A stretch of DNA of 64,000 nucleotides from JAIXWP01 sp964428835. Lineage in GTDB: Bacteria; Bacteroidota; Bacteroidia; Flavobacteriales_D; Sanyastnellaceae. The notes under the pieces are model-generated. The model was not told the DNA's origin. It did not search any database and saw only the letters and a list, made by a program, of their open reading frames with translations. A program made the translations under genes and the position numbers. This document shows, in pieces, positions 16,936 to 26,474 of this stretch; positions within the stretch are counted from its first letter, which is position 1; every line of letters starts with the position of its first letter. The stretch spans positions 52,113 to 116,112 of the forward strand of contig CAYRZQ010000004.1 in the NCBI GenBank assembly GCA_964428835.1, given 5' to 3'.

Positions 16936-17120
16936 CTATTTTATGCCTATTTCAATTAGTCCTTTTTAAACCGCCCGCGATCCTGAGCGTGCATCACTAG
17001 TGGAAATAACGGAGGTGTTATGCGGCAAAGCTAATCCCCCTAATTGCCAAAAATACCGACAGCATGTCAGTAAACTTCTATTGGCACAAGCGTTGACAAA
17101 CGGGAGCAAAACATAATATC
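16936..17120 (+). promoter_or_regulatory. htpG upstream region with nested dyads
   Basis: This is the rest of the only stretch over 300 bp without a gene (16817-17120). It holds a dyad CCGACAGCATGTCAG at 17056-17070 (pattern CnGACAnnnTGTCnG), enclosed by TGCCAA (17045-17050) and TTGGCA (17081-17086). A dyad just upstream of a heat-shock chaperone gene suggests a stress-responsive operator. No standard TAnnTTTG box is visible between the dyad and the ATG. I see nothing else in 16936-17040. Confidence 0.45.
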
Positions 17121-18992
17121 ATGCAACAAGGTAGTATATCCGTTCAAACAGAGAACATCTTCCCCATTATCAAGAAATTCTTGTATTCTGACCATGAGAT
17201 CTTCCTTCGAGAATTGGTGAGTAATGCGGTGGATGCATGTCAAAAAGTGAAAACCCTCGGTTCATTGGGTGAAATTTCGGCAGACTCTTCGGCCCTAAAA
17301 GTGTCAGTAACTTTAAATAAAGACGCTAAAACAATTACCATAAGCGATAATGGTATCGGTATGACAGCTGACGAGGTGGAGAAATACATCAATCAAATTG
17401 CCTTCAGCGGTGCCGAAGAATTCGTTTCCAAATACAAAGACGCCCAGATTATCGGTCATTTCGGACTCGGGTTTTATTCTGCTTTCATGGTAGCATCCAA
17501 AGTTGAAATTCAGACTTTGTCTCAGCGCAAGGATTCGGAGCCAGTTCATTGGGTTTGTGATGGTACTACTTCTTTCACAATGGACAAGGGGCAAAGAACA
17601 ACTCCTGGTACAGATATCATCCTTCATATTTCAGATGATTCCGCAGAGTTTTTAGAAAACGACCGCCTGGAAGGAATCCTCATGAAATATTGCAAGTTCA
17701 TGCCGGTATCTATTCAATACGGTACTCGCACAAAATGGGAGGAAGACCCGAGTGGAGAAAAAGATGAGAATGGAAACCCAAAGCGCATTCAAGTAGAGGA
17801 AGAAAATATCATCAACAATACTTCACCAGCTTGGATGAAAAAACCAGTGGATCTTAATGATGAAGACTATTCAAGCTTTTATCATGAGCTCTACCCAATG
17901 ACGTTTGACGAACCCTTGTTCAACATACATATCAACGTTGATTATCCTTTCAATCTAACCGGAATTCTTTACTTCCCGAAGCTGAAAAATAGTTTTGAGC
18001 TTCAAAAAAATAAAGTACAACTCTACAGCAATCAAGTGTTTATCACTGATGAAGTAAAGAACATACTTCCAGAGTTTTTGACGCTACTTCACGGAGTGGT
18101 TGATTCTCCTGATATTCCGCTAAACGTGAGTCGCAGCTATCTTCAAGAGGACGCCAATGTGAAGAAAATTTCAGCTCACATTACCAAAAAAGTAGCGGAC
18201 AAACTTTCATCTATGTTTAACAATGATCGTTCTGATTTTGAAGCAAAGTGGGATGACATTGGAACCTTTATTCAGTATGGTATTCTCACAGATGATAAGT
18301 TTGCTGAAAAGGCTAGTGCATTTACTGTATATAAAAATACAAAGGGAGAATACCGCAGTCTTGCCGAGCTAAAGGAAAAAATCGAGACTACGCAAAAGGA
18401 CAAGGACAACAATATCATCGTTCTTTACGCTCAGAATAAGGAAGAGCAACATTCATTTATCTCAACTGCTGAAAATGCTGGTTATGAAGTATTAGTGATG
18501 GAAGGACCACTCACCAGTCATTTCATCTCCCATATTGAAAGCAAGAATCAAGGCATTCGATTTAAGCGCGTAGATGCTGATGTGCTCGACAAATTGATTC
18601 AGAAGAGTGATAGCCTACCAATCAAGTTAACAGAAGATGAAAAGAATACACTTCGCCCCATTTTGGAAGAAGTGGTCGATTCTAAAAAATACACTATTGA
18701 ATTCGAAGGCCTCAGCAGCAGTGAACCTCCTTTTATCGTTACACAAAATGAATTCATGCGCCGTATGAAAGAACAAAGCGCAATGGGTGGCGGAGGCTTT
18801 TATGGTTCACTTCCTGAGTCATTCAACCTTGTAGTGAATGGCAACCATCCATTCTTTGAGAAAGTAATTAAGGATAAAGATGCCAATAAAGATCAGCTCA
18901 AGCAAGCAATTGACTTGGCTCTGCTCGCGAAAGGTCTGTTGAAAGGAGAAGATTTAACCAACTTTATTCAACGCTCTTTCAAAAGCCTTTAA
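17121..18992 (+). CDS. htpG: Molecular chaperone HtpG (Hsp90)
   Basis: This is the bacterial Hsp90 homologue, 623 residues, a normal length for HtpG. The N-terminal GHKL ATPase domain has ELVSNAVDACQK (the usual NAxDA), SDNGIGM and GHFGLGFYSAFMVA (the lid). The middle domain follows with the catalytic-loop Arg in LNVSRSYLQ. The C-terminal dimerisation domain lacks the eukaryotic MEEVD tail, as expected. It is a single gene, convergent with the efflux operon with only 3 bp between stop codons. An upstream dyad suggests stress control. Confidence 0.96.
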   Translation: MQQGSISVQTENIFPIIKKFLYSDHEIFLRELVSNAVDACQKVKTLGSLGEISADSSALKVSVTLNKDAKTITISDNGIGMTADEVEKYINQIAFSGAEEFVSKYKDAQIIGHFGLGFYSAFMVASKVEIQTLSQRKDSEPVHWVCDGTTSFTMDKGQRTTPGTDIILHISDDSAEFLENDRLEGILMKYCKFMPVSIQYGTRTKWEEDPSGEKDENGNPKRIQVEEENIINNTSPAWMKKPVDLNDEDYSSFYHELYPMTFDEPLFNIHINVDYPFNLTGILYFPKLKNSFELQKNKVQLYSNQVFITDEVKNILPEFLTLLHGVVDSPDIPLNVSRSYLQEDANVKKISAHITKKVADKLSSMFNNDRSDFEAKWDDIGTFIQYGILTDDKFAEKASAFTVYKNTKGEYRSLAELKEKIETTQKDKDNNIIVLYAQNKEEQHSFISTAENAGYEVLVMEGPLTSHFISHIESKNQGIRFKRVDADVLDKLIQKSDSLPIKLTEDEKNTLRPILEEVVDSKKYTIEFEGLSSSEPPFIVTQNEFMRRMKEQSAMGGGGFYGSLPESFNLVVNGNHPFFEKVIKDKDANKDQLKQAIDLALLAKGLLKGEDLTNFIQRSFKSL

Positions 18993-18995
18993 TGA

Positions 18996-20303
18996 CTATT
19001 GAACATTACCCATGATGAATTTTATTTCATTTTGAGTTAATGTTCTTCTATAAATAGCATCCGACAAACGGACGGCAGCGTTTTCATAATCAGTTTGAAT
19101 CTGATAGAGTGCGGTGACGTCCGTTTGTCCTTTTTTCAATCGTTCCATTTCAATTTCTACCAACTCACGACTCCATTCAATTGTCTGTTGTTCCAACTTA
19201 ATGACATCCTCAATTTGCTTTAATGCAGAGGTGTTGGACTCAAGCAAAGCACTAGTTCTCACGCGCTCTGCTTGAATAAGTTGCTCACTTTGTTTTAGCA
19301 TTACCTCACTTCGCTTCACCGAGCGCATGAGACTTCCCGCGTTAAACAAAGGGATATTGATAGCTATCCCGGCCTGCGGACCATACGTTCTGTTGAGTAG
19401 GCTAAACCCCGCGGTATTATCAACCCTATTAAAATTGTATGAACCATTCAGTGCTATCGTAGGCAATTGGCGCGCTTTTGCTCTTTTCACTTCGAGCGAC
19501 ATTAATTCTTGCTGTAAAAGCAGTCTTTTGATATTACCATTACCTTCTACTCCTGCCAATAGAGTGTTTTCTATCTCAAAGTTGTTCTTAGCAATCGATT
19601 CCGGATACCACTGCATAGACTGATTAACCCCAATCAGGGCATTCAGATTACCAATGGCTTTTTGGTAATCCGCCTTATAATTTATGTTCGAAACCAGAAG
19701 TTGATTCAGGCTGACAGCACTTCTCAAATAATTGGACTTGGCGACCAGGCCTGTTTCCCAACGCAATTTTTCAATCTTATTTCTCTCTTCTGCAATGCCT
19801 ATAATTTCAGATGTAAACGAAATTAGACTGTTAAGCCTTTGCAATTCTGCGTAGGCATTGCTCACTTGCCTAGTTGTTTCGAGCATTCTTAGTTGTAAGT
19901 CAAGCTTTGCTTGTTCATCAAGGGTTTCAAGAATTCTTTTGGAGTGAAACATGCTCAGTCCGTCAAAAACGATCCAATCTGCTTGAATAAATGCACCGAA
20001 TTGATTTCCGCCTGCATTCGGAGAAGTAATTTCCTGGCCATTCGCAAATCGTTGTCTAAGGTCGTTTATAGAATAATTGTCAAACACACCTGCACGTATT
20101 TGAGGAAACATACCAGCCTCACCTTTTGAATTGTTTATGACAGCAATTTGAGCACTACCAGAGGCAACAATGACATCAAAATTATGCTGCATGGCTTGAC
20201 GAATCACCTCTGTAAGCGGTATGGTATCCTGTGCCCGAATTTCAAAAAACGTGCATGATAAAATTACCAAAAGCAAATACTTATGATTGAGTCTCTTTGA
20301 CAT
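18996..20303 (-). CDS. TolC-family outer membrane efflux protein
   Basis: This protein has 435 residues from the ATG at 20303; a TTG four codons further up is less likely. The signal peptide is KRLNHKYLLLVILSCTFF...RAQ. The body is two long alpha-helical repeats with regular heptads and short beta segments (GLSMFHSKRI, AINIPLFNAGSL), as in OEP/TolC channels, which form the outer-membrane exit duct. It is the last gene of a three-gene efflux operon and overlaps the pump gene by 23 bp, which indicates translational coupling. Confidence 0.9.
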   Translation of the reverse strand: MSKRLNHKYLLLVILSCTFFEIRAQDTIPLTEVIRQAMQHNFDVIVASGSAQIAVINNSKGEAGMFPQIRAGVFDNYSINDLRQRFANGQEITSPNAGGNQFGAFIQADWIVFDGLSMFHSKRILETLDEQAKLDLQLRMLETTRQVSNAYAELQRLNSLISFTSEIIGIAEERNKIEKLRWETGLVAKSNYLRSAVSLNQLLVSNINYKADYQKAIGNLNALIGVNQSMQWYPESIAKNNFEIENTLLAGVEGNGNIKRLLLQQELMSLEVKRAKARQLPTIALNGSYNFNRVDNTAGFSLLNRTYGPQAGIAINIPLFNAGSLMRSVKRSEVMLKQSEQLIQAERVRTSALLESNTSALKQIEDVIKLEQQTIEWSRELVEIEMERLKKGQTDVTALYQIQTDYENAAVRLSDAIYRRTLTQNEIKFIMGNVQ

Positions 20304-23300
20304 CTTTTGAAGCAATGTAAGTGTAAATAGAAGGTATCACCAGAAGAGTAAGGACTAGTGAGAATAAAAGCCCACCAACAACGACTATTCCGAGAGGAAC
20401 ACGGCTTTGCGATCCTGCACCGAGTGCCAGAGCGATGGGTAATGCACCAAGAATCGTCGCCAAACTTGTCATCAATATAGGTCGCAGACGCGCTGATGAA
20501 GCCTCAAAAACGGCTTCTCGTATATTCAAGCCATCCTTTCTTTTTTGATTCGCAAATTCAACGATGAGAATTCCGTTTTTAGTCACAAGTCCAATCAACA
20601 TGATCATCCCAATCTCGGAAAAGATATTTAGCGTAGCGTCAAAAATCCATAAACTAAGTAACGCTCCAGCTAGAGCCAAGGGCACCGTAAAAAGAATAAT
20701 GAGTGGATCTCTGAAACTCTCAAACTGTGCGGCCAATATGAGATAAATTAGAATCAATGCAAGCAAAAAAGCAAAAGAAGTATTGCTTCCACTTTCTTGA
20801 AAATCACGACTCGGTCCGCTCAGTTCGGTTGCAAAAGATTCATCTAAAAGCTCGTCGGCAATTCGTTGCATCGCCTGAATTCCTTCACCCAAGGTCTTAC
20901 CAGGAGCAAGTGAAGCTGAGACCGTAGCAGATTTATAGCGATTAAAATGAAAAATGGTCGGCGGATTGCTCGTTTCGACAACGTCAACAAGATTATTCAA
21001 CTGAATCAACTGTCCTGACGCAGCTCGCACATAAAGATTCGTAAGGTCGTCAGGAGTATCTCTAAAATCTCTATCCAGTTGACCTATTACTTGATATTGC
21101 TTGCCTTCTTTAGTAAAGTAGCCAAAACGCGTTCCGCTAAATGCCAACTGAAGAGTGCTACTTATATCGGCAACACTCACACCTAATTCTGCGGCCTTCA
21201 ATCGATTAATGTTCACTTGCAGTTCAGGTTTATTAAACTTCAAATTAGCATCAACATTTCCGAATGTTGGATCCTTGCGTGCGGCATCGAGAAACTGAGG
21301 AAGGACTTTTTCCAGCTTTTTAAAATCCAAATTTTGAATTACATATTGAACCGGTAATTGGCTGCCGGCGCTGAGAGAAGTTGTGATGGTCTGCTCTTGA
21401 TTGGGGAATACACGCGCCTGAGGCATCTGCTTAAAGATTCTAACCAAACGATCATATATTTCTTGCTGAGTTGCTTCTCGATCATCAGGGTCTTTTAATA
21501 ATGTAACAATGAAGCCGCTATTGGTAGCTCCCTGACCCTGAAAGCTTGGCGAAGCAATACCAAAAATCATTCTTGCCTCAGGAACGCTATCCAATAAAAC
21601 CGCCGATACTTCAGAAACAAATTGAGAAGTAACGTCATAATCGGTTCCCTCTGGTAGAGTAAAGGGAGAGCGAATAAGAGAGCGGTCTTCGAGAGGAGCT
21701 AATTCAGATTTAAGATTCGAAAATAGTAGTACGATTCCAGCCAAACAAACACCGACTATCGCCAAGCCCAACCACCGACGTTGAAGAAACCTAGCTAGCA
21801 ATCGGCGGTAGCGATCTTCCATTCCTTTGAAAAAAGGTTCGGTTCTCAAATAGAACTTGCCGTGTTTTGGAGTGCCTCCTTTCGTTAATTTCAAATTCAG
21901 CACAGGAGTAAGCGTCAGAGAAACAACCGCGGAAATCAAAACGGCGCCTGCGAGCACAATACCAAACTCCCGAAACAATCTTCCTGTAAAACCTTCTAAG
22001 AAAATTACAGGAATAAAAACTACGGCAAGTGTAATGGAAGTAGAAATTACAGCAAAGAAAATCTCCTGCACTCCCAAGCGAACAGCAGTCCACTTGTCCA
22101 TGCCCTCCTCCATTTTCTTGTAGATATTTTCTGTAACCACAATACCATCATCCACCACCAGGCCAGTAGCTAATACAATCGCTAACAACGTGAGAACATT
22201 AATCGAAAAACCAAATGCGTACATTATAAAAAAAGCACCAATCAAAGAGACAGGAATATCGACCAAGGGACGAAGTGCAATACTCCAATTTCGAAAAAAT
22301 GCATACACAATGAGCACAACCAAAATCAAAGCGATGATGAGCGTCTCCTCTACCTCTGTAATTGCGCGACGTACAAATTTTGCTTTGTCGATACCAATAT
22401 CCACATTGATATCACTGGGGACTTCGCTTTTAATTTGCTCATATCTTCGGAAGAATTCGTCAGCAATATCAATATAGTTCGAGCCTGGCTGAGGTATAAT
22501 CGCCAAAGACACATTGAATACATTGTTTTTACGGGCAGAAGTTTCTTCTATTTCAGGTCCAACTTCTGCTATACCAATATCCTTGAATTGGATCGTTCTT
22601 CCCCCAACATTTTTAATGATAAGATTATTAAAATCCTCTTCGGATGAGAGTCTTCCAAATGTCTTGACATTTAATTCAGTCGTAGTTCCCCTTACCTTCC
22701 CTGCGGGTAACTCAACATTTTCACGATTCAATGCATTTAGTACATCCTGCATTGTAAGCCCCACTGACGAGAGTAAATATGGATTTATCCAAAGTCTCAT
22801 AGAGGTCCTCTTAAGACCATAAATTTGAACTTGAGAAACTCCCGGAATGGATTGAATTTTTTCGAGCAAAACGTTTTCCGCATAATCACTGAGTTCTGTG
22901 ATACTTCTAGTAGTGCTTTGCACAGGCATGAAGATGATGGGATCTCCGCTCGCATCCGCTTTTGCCACTACTGGAGGACTGTCTATATCTTGTGGTAAAT
23001 TGCGTTGTGCCTGCGCTACCTTATCTCTAACATCATTGGCTGCTTGCTCAAGATCGGTATTCAAATCAAATTCGACTGTAATGACAGAAGTACCCAAAGA
23101 AGATGAAGAAGAGATACTCTTGATTCCCTGTATTCCGTTTATGGATTTCTCTAATGGTTCTGTAATTTGTGATTCAATAATGTCAGCATTAGCTCCAGTA
23201 TAAAAAGTGCGAACAGTAATATTTGGTGGATCAATGGCGGGAAACTCTCGCACACCCAAAAACCTATAGCCAATTGCACCAAAAATTATAATCACAATAT

Positions 23301-23352
23301 TGATTACAATGGCGAATACTGGGCGCTTGATGGCTATTTCAGAAAACTTCAT
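20281..23352 (-). CDS. RND efflux pump inner-membrane subunit (HAE1/AcrB-like)
   Basis: The protein has 1023 residues. Its N-terminus (KFSEIAIKRPVFAIVINI) starts the first of about twelve transmembrane helices, and two large periplasmic loops follow TM1 and TM7. The TM4 motif VLATGLVVDDGIVV carries the conserved Asp pair of the proton relay. GFSINVLTLLAIVLA and the second-half ILIVEFANQKR are also typical of the HAE1 group. It moves hydrophobic compounds out by proton antiport. It starts 4 bp inside the end of the adaptor gene (ATGA). The cargo cannot be read from the sequence. Confidence 0.95.
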   Translation of the reverse strand: MKFSEIAIKRPVFAIVINIVIIIFGAIGYRFLGVREFPAIDPPNITVRTFYTGANADIIESQITEPLEKSINGIQGIKSISSSSSLGTSVITVEFDLNTDLEQAANDVRDKVAQAQRNLPQDIDSPPVVAKADASGDPIIFMPVQSTTRSITELSDYAENVLLEKIQSIPGVSQVQIYGLKRTSMRLWINPYLLSSVGLTMQDVLNALNRENVELPAGKVRGTTTELNVKTFGRLSSEEDFNNLIIKNVGGRTIQFKDIGIAEVGPEIEETSARKNNVFNVSLAIIPQPGSNYIDIADEFFRRYEQIKSEVPSDINVDIGIDKAKFVRRAITEVEETLIIALILVVLIVYAFFRNWSIALRPLVDIPVSLIGAFFIMYAFGFSINVLTLLAIVLATGLVVDDGIVVTENIYKKMEEGMDKWTAVRLGVQEIFFAVISTSITLAVVFIPVIFLEGFTGRLFREFGIVLAGAVLISAVVSLTLTPVLNLKLTKGGTPKHGKFYLRTEPFFKGMEDRYRRLLARFLQRRWLGLAIVGVCLAGIVLLFSNLKSELAPLEDRSLIRSPFTLPEGTDYDVTSQFVSEVSAVLLDSVPEARMIFGIASPSFQGQGATNSGFIVTLLKDPDDREATQQEIYDRLVRIFKQMPQARVFPNQEQTITTSLSAGSQLPVQYVIQNLDFKKLEKVLPQFLDAARKDPTFGNVDANLKFNKPELQVNINRLKAAELGVSVADISSTLQLAFSGTRFGYFTKEGKQYQVIGQLDRDFRDTPDDLTNLYVRAASGQLIQLNNLVDVVETSNPPTIFHFNRYKSATVSASLAPGKTLGEGIQAMQRIADELLDESFATELSGPSRDFQESGSNTSFAFLLALILIYLILAAQFESFRDPLIILFTVPLALAGALLSLWIFDATLNIFSEIGMIMLIGLVTKNGILIVEFANQKRKDGLNIREAVFEASSARLRPILMTSLATILGALPIALALGAGSQSRVPLGIVVVGGLLFSLVLTLLVIPSIYTYIASKDVKETQS

Positions 23353-24401
23353 GGCTGACTAACAATTTTTGCAACACGCACAGGTGCTCCTGGTTTTAGA
23401 AATAGTATTCCGGTAGTAGCAATGGTATCGTTTAGATTTAAACCCGAGAGAATCTCAATATCATTTGCCATTCGCTGACCTGTTTGTACTTCAACAAATT
23501 GCGCTAATCCTGATTTGATCGCTACTGCAAATTTCGATCGCCCTTGTGGTATGATGCACTGTGTTGGAATGAAAATAGATTCCCTTTCACCGCCCAAAAC
23601 TGCTTGCACTTCTACAAAAGCCCCGGGCAATATTCCATCATTTCGCTCCACCTGAGCTTGAACCTTAAGTGATCTTGTGCCTTCATCTATCGCACTTTCT
23701 GTGGCTATAACTTTTGCAGTTCGCACAAGAGTATCTCCTTGATTGGTGAATGTGATGTTCATTCCATTTTTCACAAGTGCAGCATGTTTCTCTGCTACAT
23801 CAAACTCTATCTTGTAAAGTGCGTTGCTTCGCAGACTGCACAGTGCTTGAGAAGGAGATACAACCGCGCCTTCACTTACATTGCGAAGTCCAATCGTTCC
23901 CGCAAACGGAGCCCTGATGATTGTTTTTGATAGGTTCGCTTCAATAATTGCCAATTCTGCGTTAAGTATGTCAATTTGTGTGAGGGCCTGATCAAGTTCT
24001 TGTCGAGAAACTCCCTCCACCTTTTGAAGACTTGCCAATCGGTCGGATGTTTGTCTTGCAAGCTTGAGTTGTGCTTCCACCCTTGCCTTCTGAGCGCTTA
24101 GATCACGATCATCCAAACGAATAAGCACATCTCCTTTAGCCACCGAAGTCCCTTCTTTAAAAGAGATTGATACAATTTTGCCCGAGATCTCGCTGGCAAT
24201 AACTGTTTGCTCAGAAGGTCTAACAACACCTGAAACATTTACTGTATTGATAGCTTTTTTGGATTGAGCCACTACCGCCTCTAAACTGAGAGGAGCAGGC
24301 TTAGATGCCAAAGCGTCTGGTTTAGCGTCACCCGAACAACCAACTAAGGTCGTAATGACAAGCGAAATCGCTAAGTAAATGGTAGGTTTATAATGTTTCA
24401 T
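23349..24401 (-). CDS. RND efflux periplasmic adaptor lipoprotein (HlyD/MFP family)
   Basis: The protein has 350 residues with a lipoprotein signal ending LVGCSG (lipid-bearing Cys at residue 22). Next come a biotinyl-lipoyl-like half (GKIVSISFKEGTSVAKGDVL), an alpha hairpin of about 70 residues, the second lipoyl half (IRAPFAGTIGLRNVSEGAVV), and beta-barrel and membrane-proximal domains. It bridges the pump and TolC across the periplasm. It is the first gene of the operon, and the 174-bp region upstream separates it from the divergent lemA. No regulator gene is adjacent. Confidence 0.93.
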   Translation of the reverse strand: MKHYKPTIYLAISLVITTLVGCSGDAKPDALASKPAPLSLEAVVAQSKKAINTVNVSGVVRPSEQTVIASEISGKIVSISFKEGTSVAKGDVLIRLDDRDLSAQKARVEAQLKLARQTSDRLASLQKVEGVSRQELDQALTQIDILNAELAIIEANLSKTIIRAPFAGTIGLRNVSEGAVVSPSQALCSLRSNALYKIEFDVAEKHAALVKNGMNITFTNQGDTLVRTAKVIATESAIDEGTRSLKVQAQVERNDGILPGAFVEVQAVLGGERESIFIPTQCIIPQGRSKFAVAIKSGLAQFVEVQTGQRMANDIEILSGLNLNDTIATTGILFLKPGAPVRVAKIVSQP

Positions 24402-24575
24402 ACAACAGAATTGTGTGCAACAATAGACAGATTCTCATAGAAATAGTTTTATGAATAACTTAATTCTCCCAAAGAAATTAAAATTGGACAATATGACAGA
24501 AAAGATCAAATGGCACTTGTGTTGATGAGCCGTTGTCATAATTTTTTAAATTAGCATAGTAATAAATCAATCAGA

Positions 24576-25166
24576 ATGAAAAATGTAACCCTCGCCGTTG
24601 GCGCTCTTATTCTTTTAGTATTAGTCGCATTCGGTGCATTTTACTTTTATGGAACTAGTATTTACGATGGCGCGGTAAAGCGACAGGAACTTGTAAATCA
24701 GCACTGGGCAGACGTTCAGAGTGACTACCAAAGACGAGCTGACCTCATTCCAAATCTCGTGGCCACTGTTCAAGGAGCAGCTGAAAATGAAAAAGAAATC
24801 CTAACTCGTGTCACAGAAGCCAGAGCTGGAATTAGCGCTGCAAAAACACCGGAAGAACTTGATAAGCAAGGAGCAATTTTAAATAGAAGCATCGCCCTCG
24901 TATTTGAAAGATACCCTGAAATTAGATCTACAGAAAACTTCCAGATGTTGCAAAGCCAATTGGAAGGAACGGAGAACAGAATAAAAAAATCGCGCTCTGA
25001 CTACAACGCTTCCGTTACGGAATTTAACACCTACATCCGCGGCTTTTGGAGAAGCAAAGCACTTGGTTTTGTATCAAGCGAAAGTGATGACTTCAAGAAA
25101 AGAGATATGTTTGAAGCTCAAGAAGGAGCTGAAAACGCACCCAAGGTTGATTTTTCAAAAAAATAA
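24576..25166 (+). CDS. lemA: LemA family membrane protein
   Basis: The protein has 196 residues with one N-terminal membrane helix (about 5-27), then a four-helix bundle. It carries the LemA signature VKRQELVNQHWADVQSDYQR, RADLIPNLVATVQG and FNTYIRGFW. LemA proteins are widespread with no settled biochemical role; several lie beside TPM-domain genes, as here. It is the first of four same-strand genes (LemA, TPM, TPM, TerB/J) with gaps of 3, 6 and 24 bp, very likely one operon. Confidence 0.92.
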   Translation: MKNVTLAVGALILLVLVAFGAFYFYGTSIYDGAVKRQELVNQHWADVQSDYQRRADLIPNLVATVQGAAENEKEILTRVTEARAGISAAKTPEELDKQGAILNRSIALVFERYPEIRSTENFQMLQSQLEGTENRIKKSRSDYNASVTEFNTYIRGFWRSKALGFVSSESDDFKKRDMFEAQEGAENAPKVDFSKK

Positions 25167-25169
25167 CCA

Positions 25170-25616
25170 TTGAAAGCATACGACATATTTACTCCTGATG
25201 TTCAGACACATCTCCGCCATATTATTGGTGAGGCCGAGAAAAAGACATCCGGAGAAATTCGACTGCACATTGAAGATGAATGTGGTCTTGATCCGCTTGA
25301 AAGAGCCGAATATATCTTTGGTTCATTAAAGATGCATGAGACAAAAGATCGAAACGCAGTTCTAGTTTACATCAGTATTGTGGATCGCAAATTCGCTCTT
25401 TATGGAGACGTGGGTATCCATGAAAAAGTAGGTCCAGCTTATTGGAATGAGACTTTGAAACTGGCTATTGAAGAATTGCATAATAACCATATAGCACAAG
25501 GAATCGGTAAGGCCATACTTTCGATTGGAATGCAACTGAGTCGTTATTTTCCTCTTGAAAAGAATGATGCGAACGAGCTTTCCAATGAAATCACATTTGG
25601 ACAACCTACAAAGTAA
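25170..25616 (+). CDS. Short TPM-domain protein
   Basis: The protein has 148 residues. The TPM domain covers almost the whole chain: EKKTSGEIRLHIEDE, RNAVLVYISIVDRKFALYGD, GIHEKVGP and LSRYFP. There is no signal peptide and no membrane helix, so it should be cytoplasmic. The start is a TTG at 25170, three bases after the lemA stop; the first in-frame ATG would delete a third of the domain. TPM domains occur in the thylakoid protein TLP18.3 and in bacterial YgcG; acid phosphatase activity is reported for some, but not established here. Confidence 0.85.
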   Translation: MKAYDIFTPDVQTHLRHIIGEAEKKTSGEIRLHIEDECGLDPLERAEYIFGSLKMHETKDRNAVLVYISIVDRKFALYGDVGIHEKVGPAYWNETLKLAIEELHNNHIAQGIGKAILSIGMQLSRYFPLEKNDANELSNEITFGQPTK

Positions 25617-25622
25617 TTCTTT

Positions 25623-26450
25623 ATGAAAAAAATGAATAGGTTGTTTTTAAGCTTTCTCCTAGCGCTTTTGAGTTTTGTCAGCGTTGGCCAAATAGAAAAT
25701 TGTTTTCCAGAAAAACAGTTGCGATTGGTTTATGATAATACTGGTGCATTAAGTCAGCAACAGATTAGTGATCTTGAGAGCAAGTTAGTTTCTTTTAGTA
25801 ATGAAACCAGCAATCAAATAGTGGTGGTCGTCGTAGCCGATTTGTGCGGGTATGACAAGGCTGATTACGCCATTGAGCTGGGTGATCGTTGGGGCGTAGG
25901 ACAGGCCAAAGAAGACAATGGAATTGTTTTTCTGGTAAAGCCCAAAACTCAATCTTCTCGTGGTGAAGTGTTTATCGCTATAGGTCGCGGATTGGAAGGC
26001 GTTATCACAGATGGTGATACGTTTTTAATTGTTGACGAGGAAGTAATTCCTCGATTCAAACAAAACGACTATTATGGTGGAATTACCGCTGCACTTGACA
26101 TTTTGATGCCTTTGGCGAAAGGAGAATTCAATATTTCTGATTATAAAAAAGCTAATCAAACAAAGAAAAACACAACTTTTTTTCTTGTCTTCTTCGGTGT
26201 CTTTGCTTTTATCGGTTTGGTATTCTTCATAAAGTATCGTCAGGCAAAAAAATATGCTGCTTTGAATAATGTCAGCTTTTGGACAGCTTGGATGTTGCTG
26301 AATCAAATGCAGCGCACTCACAACGGAAGCAGGGGTTATTGGGGAGGTTACGGTGGTGGATTTGGCAGTCGCGGAGGCGGCGGAGGCGGCGGTTTTGGAG
26401 GTTTCGGAGGTGGCAGTTTTGGCGGTGGTGGCGCAGGCGGAAGCTGGTAA
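25623..26450 (+). CDS. Secreted or anchored TPM-domain protein with glycine-rich tail (YgcG-like)
   Basis: The protein has 275 residues, a signal peptide at 1-22 (ending SVGQ) and a periplasmic TPM domain (residues about 30-160) with VYDNTGALS, NQIVVVVVADL, DNGIVFLV and GRGLEGVITD. One transmembrane helix (about 184-204) follows, then a short cytoplasmic part and a C-terminal tail of about 45 residues that is almost all Gly, Ser and Phe. This matches the YgcG layout found next to LemA in many phyla. The Gly tail produces a spurious Pro-rich frame on the other strand. Confidence 0.88.
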   Translation: MKKMNRLFLSFLLALLSFVSVGQIENCFPEKQLRLVYDNTGALSQQQISDLESKLVSFSNETSNQIVVVVVADLCGYDKADYAIELGDRWGVGQAKEDNGIVFLVKPKTQSSRGEVFIAIGRGLEGVITDGDTFLIVDEEVIPRFKQNDYYGGITAALDILMPLAKGEFNISDYKKANQTKKNTTFFLVFFGVFAFIGLVFFIKYRQAKKYAALNNVSFWTAWMLLNQMQRTHNGSRGYWGGYGGGFGSRGGGGGGGFGGFGGGSFGGGGAGGSW

Positions 26451-26474
26451 TTATTTTTTAGAAAAAAAGAAAAA

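Noticed and set aside
16936..17044. Possible small RNA upstream of htpG
   Set aside because: No stable hairpin, promoter or terminator frames it; the terminator in the region belongs to mtaB.
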